Shown in pieces: positions 56,208 through 64,000 of a stretch of DNA of 64,000 nucleotides. The notes beneath the pieces were generated by a model. The model had not been told where the DNA came from. It searched no databases and worked only from the letters and a program-made list of their open reading frames with translations. Made by a program: the position numbers and the translations under genes. This stretch comes from Leptospiraceae bacterium (GTDB lineage: Bacteria; Spirochaetota; Leptospiria; Leptospirales; Leptospiraceae): assembly GCA_016711485.1 (NCBI GenBank), contig JADJSX010000013.1, positions 167,549 through 231,548 of the forward strand. The letters are read 5' to 3'. Position 1 is the stretch's first letter; each line of letters starts with the position of its first letter.

Positions 56208-56546
56208 TTAAGTTCGAAATGAATAAATTGCATCTTGAATTGATTCATAAAATGCATAATTCTGAGATAATTTTGTAACAGCAAAAACTCTCTTTGCCTC
56301 TTTACTTAAACTCGCTAGTTTAATTTCAATTCCTTTCTGTTTACATTCAAAAAATAGATTCACGACCATACCAAGTCCCGATGAGTCTACAAATGTAACA
56401 TTTTCCATGGAGATAATGATCTTACTATTAACCGACTTTAGCAATGATTTTGCAAATTTTTTTATTAACGGTGTAGAATATAAATCAATAGAACCTTCCA
56501 GACTAAGTATATCGACTCCGTTTTCTTCTCTATGAACATAACTCAT
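56208..56546 (-). CDS. STAS-domain anti-sigma factor antagonist (copy 2)
   Basis: 112 residues, 60% or so similar by eye to the STAS protein 140 bases downstream, probably a tandem duplicate. The active-site sequence is TFVDSSGLGMVVNLFFECKQ. Both copies share VNLFFEC/TNLFFEC and the ending with KLSQNYAFYES-like residues. The two could answer to different partners or raise dosage. Confidence 0.9.
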   Translation of the reverse strand: MSYVHREENGVDILSLEGSIDLYSTPLIKKFAKSLLKSVNSKIIISMENVTFVDSSGLGMVVNLFFECKQKGIEIKLASLSKEAKRVFAVTKLSQNYAFYESIQDAIYSFRT

Positions 56547-57150
56547 TTAATTATTTATCTCCCATATCAATTAGGTCAATATTTTTCTTACTAAGATTAT
56601 TTGTATAGCTTCATTTTCTACTTAATTTTTGTAACTTCTTTTGTTGACCACAGAGGCTCAGAGGCACGGTTTTTTTTGGAATTATGTCATTTTTAAGCGC
56701 ATGAATCACTCGAATGAGAAGTGATGAAAAATTTTGATCCTGCTGCTCAGATTTCTAATTCTAAACAATGCTTTCTGCCAAACACTACTCCCTATAAACC
56801 CGTATATACCCAACGTCAAAAGAATTTTCCTTTTATTAAAAGATGGATATTCCCAATTGCCGAATAAAAGGTTCATTTAAAATGAATAGGTAATTACTTT
56901 TGGCAATTGGTATAAACAATTATTTTTTGTGTTAGAAATTTTATTGGAAATTGCTAAACTCAATGTATTTTACCATTCGTCTAAGAAATACAAAAAAAAT
57001 GCTTAAAAACATAAATTTACTCGTTCATTGGATTTTTACTTGCATTTCTTTATTGTATTCCCCAATGTACTGAAGTCAGGAGATTTGTGATTAGAAAAGG
57101 ATTATTTTTTAGTTTCAGAAGTAGAAAACTCCCAGCTTTTCAATTTAAAG
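56547..57150. other. Intergenic region, 604 bases, with MITE-A copy 4
   Basis: Divergent gap between the STAS gene and the RsbW-like gene. It holds the TA-flanked element 56807-56912 and a CCACAGAGGCTCAGAGGCAC sequence (56647-56666) resembling one at 39739-39758 behind the groEL fragment. No other frame is supportable. Confidence 0.6.
56807..56912. repeat. MITE-A copy 4 (106 bp)
   Basis: Left end TACCCAACGTCAAAAGAATT, right end (inward) TACCAATTGCCAAAAGTAAT, with TA on both sides (56805-56806 and 56913-56914). Interior GATATTCCCAATTGCCGAA is close to the other copies. Confidence 0.8.
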
Positions 57151-58455
57151 ATGCAGAATTATCCAACTAGCGAATCAAAAATTTTACTAGATAAACCACA
57201 AATTTTAATTGTGGATGACGATCGTAAAACTTTTGAATTATTCAAAATCGCACTGGAAAATAAATACGAACTTACCTTTTGTTCAAACGAATTAGAAATA
57301 TTTGAACAAATTAATTTTCCTTTTTCCGCAGCCATTATAAACATAAAGTTGGAAACCAAAAATGAATTCAAAACCATTCAAGAAATTAAAAATAAAAACA
57401 TAAATATTCCTATTATTTTTCATTCAGACTATAAAGACTCAATCAATACAATCATAATTAAAAATGAATATAAACCGTTCGCATACGTTATAAAAGAAGA
57501 AAACTTTAACAAACTCCTCGACACCTTAGAAAGTGCAGTGCAATACTTTCAACAAATCAATCAAAATTTAGTTTTGGCTCAGACGTTAGACAAGTTAGAA
57601 CATAACTATAGAGACTTAGTAGAGAACTCTCCCGATATTATTTTTTCACTAGATGAGAATTGGAGACTAATTTCAATTAATGAATCAGTAACACAAATTT
57701 TACGTTATCCGGTAAAGGAAATATTAAATAAAACAATATTGAACCTAGAATTTAAATTAAATAACCCAACAAGTGGAATTTTAGAAAAAAAATTACAAGA
57801 ACTTACATTATCCCAAAATACTATCTCATTCAATTGTGATTTGGTTACCAAATTTGGAGAACCAAAAGAGATGCATTTAAAGTTACGATATGTAAATCAG
57901 AAAAATGGACACACTTTTTTTGGTACTGCCACAACAAATGAAGAAGATATACTATTGCGTATCTGTGAATCCGAATCACAGATTTATAAATTAGGAAATT
58001 ATTTAACTCATGTAGATATTATTACACAGAGATTAGCAAATTATTCTTCAAAGTATTGTACGCCAGAAATTCTTATGAACCTAAAACTATGTATTAGAGA
58101 GTTAATCATTAATGCAATGGAACACGGAAATTTAGGAATTAGTTTTGAAGAAAAATCCGAATCTCTCATGAATGGAACATACATTGAACTACTCATCAAA
58201 AGACAAAGAAACAAAACACATGCCGACAAACAAATTACGGTCGAATACTCATTAACCCCAAAAAGGATAGAAGTAAAAATCACTGATGAAGGAGAGGGAT
58301 TTGATCATCAAAAAATGTTATCTAGATCAATTAACCAATTAGATGATAATATCCTCGGTCACGGTCGCGGAATTGCCTTAGTAAAAAATTATATAGACTC
58401 AATAGTTTACAATGAAAAAGGAAATTCTGTACATATAATAAAGAATTTTATTTAA
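57151..58455 (+). CDS. Pseudo-receiver, PAS and RsbW-like ATPase protein
   Basis: 434 residues. Residues 16-125 form a receiver domain with ILIVDDD (Asp 22-24), but the residue at the phosphorylation position is Asn (AAIINIKLE, Asn64), so normal phosphorylation is unlikely. About 150-265 is a PAS domain (YRDLVENSPDIIFSLDENW). About 285-430 is a HATPase of the anti-sigma/serine-kinase type: CIRELIINAMEHGNLGIS (N box), VKITDEGEGFDHQKM and LGHGRGIALVKNYID (G boxes). Such an ATPase phosphorylates STAS proteins. The TAA stop lies in the duplication TTAATTCA of MITE-B copy 3, which follows at once. Confidence 0.87.
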   Translation: MQNYPTSESKILLDKPQILIVDDDRKTFELFKIALENKYELTFCSNELEIFEQINFPFSAAIINIKLETKNEFKTIQEIKNKNINIPIIFHSDYKDSINTIIIKNEYKPFAYVIKEENFNKLLDTLESAVQYFQQINQNLVLAQTLDKLEHNYRDLVENSPDIIFSLDENWRLISINESVTQILRYPVKEILNKTILNLEFKLNNPTSGILEKKLQELTLSQNTISFNCDLVTKFGEPKEMHLKLRYVNQKNGHTFFGTATTNEEDILLRICESESQIYKLGNYLTHVDIITQRLANYSSKYCTPEILMNLKLCIRELIINAMEHGNLGISFEEKSESLMNGTYIELLIKRQRNKTHADKQITVEYSLTPKRIEVKITDEGEGFDHQKMLSRSINQLDDNILGHGRGIALVKNYIDSIVYNEKGNSVHIIKNFI

Positions 58456-58762
58456 TTCACTCACCTTACGCACAAGCGCGTTGAGGTGAGAGATTGGGCA
58501 ATCGGCGACACTTCAACGATCGCTCAGTGTATCGCTTGGGCTGCCGCCCAAACCTGCTTATTCATTAGCTTTATCTAATATTCTTAACTTTGCTTTAAAT
58601 TTCATAATTTTTCTTTTTTGCGTAACGTCAGTTAATTCAGTTCAAATCATTATTTCTTCAAAAAAATTTAGCTTTTTACTTTTAAGTATTGAATCAATGA
58701 ATACAAATCCGCTTGACTAGATGTATCACTCAATCAAAATTAGAGTGGGCTGAATAAATTAT
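58456..58762. other. Intergenic region, 307 bases, mostly MITE-B copy 3
   Basis: Between the RsbW-like gene and the SpoIIE phosphatase gene. It holds the 172-bp element 58460-58631; the rest is the leader of the next gene. A GAGTGG-type sequence precedes ATG 58763. Confidence 0.6.
58460..58631. repeat. MITE-B copy 3 (172 bp)
   Basis: Left end CTCACCTTACGCA, right end (inward) CTGACGTTACGCAAAA. A perfect 8-bp repeat TTAATTCA flanks it (58452-58459 and 58632-58639). The left copy contains the stop codon of the upstream gene. The left half has a GC-rich insert (for example GGCAATCGGCGACACTTCAA) not shared with the other copies. Confidence 0.8.
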
Positions 58763-61288
58763 ATGAAATACTTACTTTATTTCCTGACATTCCTTCTATT
58801 ATTTCAATGCAAAATAGTCGGTAAAAACAATACAATTCCTTTAAATGGAGAATGGAAATATAGAAATGGATTCGATATTGATTGGCTTTCAAATCCCGGC
58901 AGTGACAAAAAATGGAAAAGTATTTCCCTTCCGACAAATCTATCGAAAGAACTAAATCTGGAAGGATATACTGGGTATATTACACTCAGAAGAGAACTTC
59001 CTAAATCATTAAACACATATTTACTAAATGGAAAACCACTTGCTATCAATGCAGGAAGAGTTCTAGATGTTTCTTACTTTTATTTTAATAAAACTCTAAT
59101 TGGTCAATTAGGATCTTCTTCACCGTATCAAGCGGGAGCGATGAGACCTTTTTTAAAAGATATTCCATTTAATGACATACAGACAAATGATAAAAATTCT
59201 ATTACCATTGTTCTTTACACAAATACTAAATATCCGCTTCAATTCATGGACACGATTGAAATTGGAGAATCAGATACAATTTATTCCTCCTATACCAAAA
59301 AGGAAATTTATTCATTTTTCTTTTTAACCATTTACCTCATAGTAGGATTGTATCATATTTTACTTGCCAGCAAACGAAAGAAAGATTTGTACAATCTCTA
59401 TTTTGGATTATTTAGTGTATTTGCATCAATCTACTGGTTTATAGCAAATACGTTGTCTAGAGACGCAGTTTTTCAAGATTATGTTGACCTTCAGAGAAAA
59501 CTAGAACACGTTTTTCTATTTACCCTTAGCCCTACTCTACTTTTATTTTTAGTACAGTTCTTTGAAAAAAAATACAACCGTATATCGAAAGGATTAGCAG
59601 GATTTTGCGCTACGATTATTGTTTTGACAATTCTACTCCCACTTCCGGTCATGAGAGTTAGTACAATGTTATGGCAATTGTCAACTTTATTCATTGGACC
59701 GTATATGGTCTATTATTTGCTAAAACAAATCAAACAAGGAAATAAAGAAGGAATCTACTTAATTGTTGGACTTTCTATATTTGTATTAGGTGGGCTATTG
59801 GATATGGCGACATCACGGGATTATATCCATTTACCTCAACTTTCTAATTTTACATTTTTGATATTTGTAATGGGAATTGCAACAATCATGGCAAATCGAT
59901 TTATGGCAATCACAAATGAAGTTGAAACTCTTAACTTAGAATTAGAAAAAAAAGTAGAGGATAGAACAAAAAAACTTTCCGAAAGTTTAGACCAAGTGCA
60001 AATTCTAAAAGAAAAACAAGACGGTGATTATTATTTAACATCCCTTTTAGTAAAACCACTTTCTGGTAATTTCATTCAAGGCAAAGAAACAGATATTAAA
60101 GCAGAAACCCTTATTCGTCAAAAAAAACAATTTCAATTTAAAAAGAAAAATAGTGAAATCGGCGGAGATATTTGTATCATCGATGAAATCGAATTGGCAA
60201 ATGTCACTTACACCGTATTTCTGAATGCAGATGCAATGGGAAAATCAATTCAAGGCGCAGGCGGATGCCTTGTATTGGGAACTGTATTCAAATCTATTTT
60301 ACAAAGAAATCACTCTTTATCGCATACTCGTAGAAATCCCCCGGAGTTATGGATGAAAGAATCATTCCGAGAATTACAGAATGTATTTGTATCATTTAAC
60401 GGTTCCATGCTTATTTCAGCAATGTTCGGTATTATAGATAATCGAAATGGAATCATTTATTATATTAACGCCGAACATCCATTTACCGCACTGTATAGAC
60501 ATGGAAAAGCAAGTTTTATGGACGCTGAAACATTTAGAAGAAAAATTGGAATTGATGTAAAATACAATCCATTAAGAATCCACATTTTCCAACTAAAACC
60601 GGGAGATAGTGTGATAGCGGGCTCGGACGGAAGAGACGACCTTTTAATTGGAGAAAGTAAAGAAGGTGAAAGAATAATTAACGAAGATGAGAACTTATTT
60701 TTAAAAATTCTCGAAGAGGCAAAGGGAGATTTGTCGACGATTGAATCACTCCTTCAGTCAAAAGGAGAATTAACAGACGATTTATCTCTATTAAAAATTA
60801 CCTATGATAAAAAACCAAAACCTACAACAAAAGTTGACCAAAAAGAAATCCAAAGAATAATGAAAGAGGCTTATTCTTATTATCTGAAAGGCGATAAAAC
60901 TATCGCAATAACTAAGTATGAAAAAATATTTCAATTAGCAAATGACGTAGGACTAATAGAAGAAATTGCAAATCTATTTATTGAAAAAAAAGACTATTCA
61001 TTTTCCAGTCAAATTTTAGACAAATATCTAATAGAAAATCCAGTAAATTCGAATATGCTTTACATCGCATCCTTCATTAAGAAAAAAAATAGAGAATACA
61101 AAGAAGCTGCAATTTTAGGAGAGAGATACAGACTGAGAGAACCGCGCAATATAAAAAATCTAGTGAACTTGGCAGATACATACAGATACTTAAATAAAAT
61201 TGAAAAAACACGAAAGTTTATTAACCGTGCCCTACAATTAGATCCTCAAAATAGACACGCTTTAAAACTTAAAGAAATTTTAGTATGA
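58763..61288 (+). CDS. 7TM-DISM sensor, SpoIIE-type phosphatase and TPR protein
   Basis: 841 residues. Lipoprotein-like signal at the start (FLTFLLLFQC, Cys 16). An extracellular beta domain (about 20-175, 7TMR-DISM-like) is followed by seven helices (about 185-385), a coiled coil (about 392-425) and a PP2C SpoIIE domain at about 440-660: EIGGDICIIDEIEL, FLNADAMGKSIQGAGG and IYYINAEHPF. Its metal site residues seem intact. The end (about 690-841) has TPR-like helices. The phosphatase domain probably acts on the STAS proteins next door and completes a partner-switching circuit that reads an outside signal. Confidence 0.9.
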   Translation: MKYLLYFLTFLLLFQCKIVGKNNTIPLNGEWKYRNGFDIDWLSNPGSDKKWKSISLPTNLSKELNLEGYTGYITLRRELPKSLNTYLLNGKPLAINAGRVLDVSYFYFNKTLIGQLGSSSPYQAGAMRPFLKDIPFNDIQTNDKNSITIVLYTNTKYPLQFMDTIEIGESDTIYSSYTKKEIYSFFFLTIYLIVGLYHILLASKRKKDLYNLYFGLFSVFASIYWFIANTLSRDAVFQDYVDLQRKLEHVFLFTLSPTLLLFLVQFFEKKYNRISKGLAGFCATIIVLTILLPLPVMRVSTMLWQLSTLFIGPYMVYYLLKQIKQGNKEGIYLIVGLSIFVLGGLLDMATSRDYIHLPQLSNFTFLIFVMGIATIMANRFMAITNEVETLNLELEKKVEDRTKKLSESLDQVQILKEKQDGDYYLTSLLVKPLSGNFIQGKETDIKAETLIRQKKQFQFKKKNSEIGGDICIIDEIELANVTYTVFLNADAMGKSIQGAGGCLVLGTVFKSILQRNHSLSHTRRNPPELWMKESFRELQNVFVSFNGSMLISAMFGIIDNRNGIIYYINAEHPFTALYRHGKASFMDAETFRRKIGIDVKYNPLRIHIFQLKPGDSVIAGSDGRDDLLIGESKEGERIINEDENLFLKILEEAKGDLSTIESLLQSKGELTDDLSLLKITYDKKPKPTTKVDQKEIQRIMKEAYSYYLKGDKTIAITKYEKIFQLANDVGLIEEIANLFIEKKDYSFSSQILDKYLIENPVNSNMLYIASFIKKKNREYKEAAILGERYRLREPRNIKNLVNLADTYRYLNKIEKTRKFINRALQLDPQNRHALKLKEILV

Positions 61289-61345
61289 AATATTTTTTCT
61301 TGACAAAGTAAAAATTTGTAAGGACTTTAAGAAAGTTAAATCAAT

Positions 61346-62158
61346 ATGAATATTATACAAGCAAATCAAAACTACTTTAAAACAATGCTGAATGAATATG
61401 CGGCAAATACACCATGTTCACAAGCAGTATTCGCGGTAAATGATAATATACTTCTTCACTACGGCACCGAAATTCATCCAAAATCAACTATGTTGCAAAT
61501 GGTCGATGACTTAAAAAAATTTGATTTACTTGCCAACTTACTCGCCGGTCAAATTAGATTTAGCAAAATCACTACTATCGAAAAAAATCAGCAAAAGTAC
61601 GACATATACACCTACTCTATCGAAAAAAACAAAAGTATCTTTCGAAGTATATTTCTAATTCCATCGGGACAGATTCCACATGAATCCGAATTCAAATTAT
61701 TAAATGATCTTGTCTTAAATTATTATCTGAACCTTCCCCAAAATAAGGACTTTCAATTCATTGAAACATATTCAGAATTTTTAGAACTAGCCACAAAGGA
61801 AATTGGAAATCATTTTAACTCAATTGAGGAGGAAGGTGTAGTCTCGCATTTTTATATTCAAAACCTGCAAGTTTACTATAAGAATATGAGCCAACAATAT
61901 TCAGAAGAGATACATAAACAAATCCGTTTAGGAATTCTGCGTCACTTAAAAAAAGGTGATTTATTATTCCGTGTTAGCCAAAGATCTTATATTACCTATT
62001 CCCATAATTGTAATATTGATTCTGTCAAAAAACGTTTCAGTGATATTTTTTTTCAACTGAATACCCTCATTATTCGTTATCAATTATTTTTTCATCAAAA
62101 TAACTCAACTAATTTCAGAAAAAGAGAATTCTGGGACAAAATTCTTTCCGTAGACTAG
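61346..62158 (+). CDS. Unrecognised cytoplasmic protein
   Basis: 270 residues with no signal peptide or membrane helix. It starts 57 bases after the phosphatase and may be cotranscribed with it. The middle contains mixed helices and strands (QKYDIYTYSIEKNKSIFRSIF). The C-terminal part from about 175 (IRLGILRHLKKGDLLFRVSQ) has a remote resemblance to a degenerate GGDEF half, but no catalytic motif is seen and I do not claim it. It overlaps by four bases with the convergent gene that ends at 62155. Confidence 0.6.
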   Translation: MNIIQANQNYFKTMLNEYAANTPCSQAVFAVNDNILLHYGTEIHPKSTMLQMVDDLKKFDLLANLLAGQIRFSKITTIEKNQQKYDIYTYSIEKNKSIFRSIFLIPSGQIPHESEFKLLNDLVLNYYLNLPQNKDFQFIETYSEFLELATKEIGNHFNSIEEEGVVSHFYIQNLQVYYKNMSQQYSEEIHKQIRLGILRHLKKGDLLFRVSQRSYITYSHNCNIDSVKKRFSDIFFQLNTLIIRYQLFFHQNNSTNFRKREFWDKILSVD

Positions 62159-64000
62159 AGTTTAACACCCATTATCCTTTGATATGTTTCCCCAGTTTCG
62201 TCCGTAGTTTTTGTATAAACAAATTTCAAAACTGAAAACTTTGAGTATTTTGTTTCGGATTCAGTTTTGTATTCCCATAATAATCCCCATAAACTCCCAC
62301 TTCCCTCATATCCTCTTTCTTTCGGAACGGAAGTTTTGTAATACAAAATTCCCATTAATACATTAAGGTGATCTTCTTTTTTAATTTTATCGGAACTTTT
62401 ATAATAAAGTGCTCCAAGACCTGCATGTTCCATAGATTCCGATTCAGTTTTATTTGAGTAATACAATGTAGGTGCAAACCAAACAAGTTTTTCAGAAATA
62501 GATTTTTCAGAGTAGTAGAAAGGCAGTATATTATTGTAAGAATATTGTTTTTTTTCTTTGGAAGAAAACCAAAATAAATTCATACTAGTTTCTTTTATAT
62601 TAGAAGAGTAATTTCCCAATCCATATAATAGTTTTACATTTACTTCCTCTTTTGCATTCGCAAATTGTATAGCTCTAAATAAAAACGTAACTTCCCTTTT
62701 ATTTGTTTCCTTAGAATATTCATGTTCAGCTAACATTAAAAAATTTTGTGAATTTCTCTTTGAATTAGAACTCCAATACATCCCTAAAATAAATGCCGAA
62801 TATTCATTATTTGCCTCTGAGGAGAAATATAACGGGAAAAAATGTGTATAAGTTTTCGGACTATCTATATTCTCAGTATTTAAAGAATACCAAAATGGAA
62901 ATAATACCAATCGAACTAATTTTCCTTTTTTATAAGCCGAATCATAGAACATCAAAATATTTCTATGTTCCTCTTCTATGTTTGAATTTTTGTAATATAT
63001 AAAAGGAATAATCGGAAATAAAATACTTCTTTCGTATATTTTATTTTTTTCAGTTTTAGATTCCAGTTCGAAATCGTTGTATAAAAGTGAGAGAAAAGTT
63101 TTATCAAATTTTTGCGAGTTAACATCTTCTTCTTTTTTATAAAAAAACAATGGCAAAACCCAAAGGGAAGATTTTTGAAGACCTTGTTTTTTTTCTTCAT
63201 CGTAATACGTAATAGGAAAAAAACTAAAAGAAGTTTTTGTATTGGTTCTTTCTCTACTTACTATTCCTAGCCAATTTGAATATGTTTCTCCGGGATTCTC
63301 AGAGTGATAAGCTAATAAAAGAGGCAGAACCCATTTTTTGTGTGTATCATTTCGATTTGTATAAAATCCCAAAATTGAATAAAAAGAAAATTCCGAATTA
63401 GAAACTTCTCTCGTTTTATCTCCGTTATCCTCTGCATGGAGTTGTGTTTTCTTCGATTTATTCCAAAAATAAATAGGAGCAAACCAATTCGTGTAGTTAT
63501 AGTTTTTACTATCCTGCTCAAAAAAATCTTGATAGAATATAGGAAATATTTTTATATTATGCGCAGTTTTTGATTTTTCATAAGAAGATAAACCCAACCA
63601 ATTCCAATAAGATTCATTATTCTCTGATTTATAAGAATGATATAATACTGGAATTGGAAAAAACCAACTTGTATCTTCGAAATTTTTAGACTTAATTTCG
63701 GAGGTATTATAAAAAATGAAAGGAGAATAAAGACTAACCGCTTCAGTTTCATCCTTAGACTTTGCAGTATCTTTTTTATAATAAAATGGAAAAATCCAGC
63801 GGCTAATAGACGTTACTTTCCCATTTTTATATTCAATACTATTATAATACAAAGGTAAAACTTTGGATGAATTCTCCGTTTTCGAGTCTTCATAACTAGC
63901 AAATAATAACCAGTTCCAATACGTTTCCTCATTTGCCTTCAAGTAAGAATGATAGATAAATGGAATAGGAAAAAATAATTTTTTATTTGTATGATTATAA
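62155..64000 (-). CDS. Large aromatic-rich repeat protein, N-terminus outside window
   Basis: At least 615 residues; the frame stays open to position 64000 with no stop, so the start lies beyond the window. It is full of Tyr, Phe and Trp in repeating units of about 115 residues, each with YHS...YWNWLG(L/I)xSYExSKT followed by PLFYY- or PIFYQ-type turns. At least three such units can be seen (around residues 1, 110 and 210). The alternation of short aromatic strands fits a beta-rich outer-membrane or extracellular protein. No family recognised. The apparent TTG start at 63942 is inside a repeat and is not the real start. Confidence 0.7.
   Translation of the reverse strand, partial: YNHTNKKLFFPIPFIYHSYLKANEETYWNWLLFASYEDSKTENSSKVLPLYYNSIEYKNGKVTSISRWIFPFYYKKDTAKSKDETEAVSLYSPFIFYNTSEIKSKNFEDTSWFFPIPVLYHSYKSENNESYWNWLGLSSYEKSKTAHNIKIFPIFYQDFFEQDSKNYNYTNWFAPIYFWNKSKKTQLHAEDNGDKTREVSNSEFSFYSILGFYTNRNDTHKKWVLPLLLAYHSENPGETYSNWLGIVSRERTNTKTSFSFFPITYYDEEKKQGLQKSSLWVLPLFFYKKEEDVNSQKFDKTFLSLLYNDFELESKTEKNKIYERSILFPIIPFIYYKNSNIEEEHRNILMFYDSAYKKGKLVRLVLFPFWYSLNTENIDSPKTYTHFFPLYFSSEANNEYSAFILGMYWSSNSKRNSQNFLMLAEHEYSKETNKREVTFLFRAIQFANAKEEVNVKLLYGLGNYSSNIKETSMNLFWFSSKEKKQYSYNNILPFYYSEKSISEKLVWFAPTLYYSNKTESESMEHAGLGALYYKSSDKIKKEDHLNVLMGILYYKTSVPKERGYEGSGSLWGLLWEYKTESETKYSKFSVLKFVYTKTTDETGETYQRIMGVKL

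Noticed and set aside
61346..62158. Degenerate GGDEF domain
   Set aside because: No GGDEF, RxxD or other motif is seen; a similarity of length and a few hydrophobic strands is not enough.

Overview
The window is about 34% GC, dense, and looks like a chromosomal segment of a low-GC spirochete, most likely a Leptospira relative. The pointers are a P83/100-type spirochetal antigen (22452-24113), a protein resembling the Leptospira-restricted DUF1564 family (7944-8444), a 7TM-DISM/SpoIIE/TPR phosphatase of a style common in Leptospira, and many unassigned secreted and barrel-like proteins. No rRNA, phage block or CRISPR array was found. There is one tRNA, tRNA-Ser(GGA).

Layout. 1-1290: phosphate transporter permeases pstA (partial) and pstC. 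2105-5445: a tandem hemerythrin protein and a secreted beta-propeller gene cut in two by an IS701-like element. 5502-7930: tRNA-Ser, dnaX, ybaB and recR. 7944-10695: DUF1564-like protein and two overlapping envelope proteins. 10930-13748: a PAS/PAS/GGDEF cyclase followed by nested mobile elements. 14095-19951: an 830-residue homologue of the eukaryotic major vault protein, followed by a MASE1/PAS hybrid histidine kinase. 20270-34024: ordinary metabolism and envelope genes, a PP2C phosphatase, a CsgG-like lipoprotein, a UPF1-like helicase, an ankyrin protein and an IPT/TIG membrane protein. 34081-38790: a VWA protein and dnaE.

38910-53273 is an accessory defence island. It starts in a scar of gene fragments (helicase C-terminus, IS3 remnant, groEL 3' end). 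It then carries a UvrD-like helicase-nuclease, a type III-like Mod methyltransferase, an XRE/ImmA regulator, a PIN-like protein, a type III-like Res with a C-terminal S24/LexA-type domain, and a DUF1016-N/thermonuclease fusion. Mod and Res are each interrupted by an insertion sequence with clear target duplications, and removing the insertions restores both frames exactly. The Res-disrupting element carries a 109-bp MITE inside its own transposase. The restriction-modification pair is therefore recently dead, while the flanking genes are open.

53886-64000: cstA, then two STAS anti-sigma-antagonist proteins, an RsbW-like ATPase with a degenerate receiver, and a SpoIIE-type phosphatase, which together look like a partner-switching module. 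Last come an unrecognised protein and a long repetitive protein that runs off the window.

At least three miniature repeat families were found by eye. Family A has ends TACCC/GGGTA and a TA duplication (four copies). Family B has ends CTCACCTTACGC and a 7-8 bp duplication (three copies). The third is a set of IS701-type ends with a YTNA-like 4-bp duplication. The main result is the bacterial vault-protein homologue; second is the defence island, whose insertion history can be read base by base.
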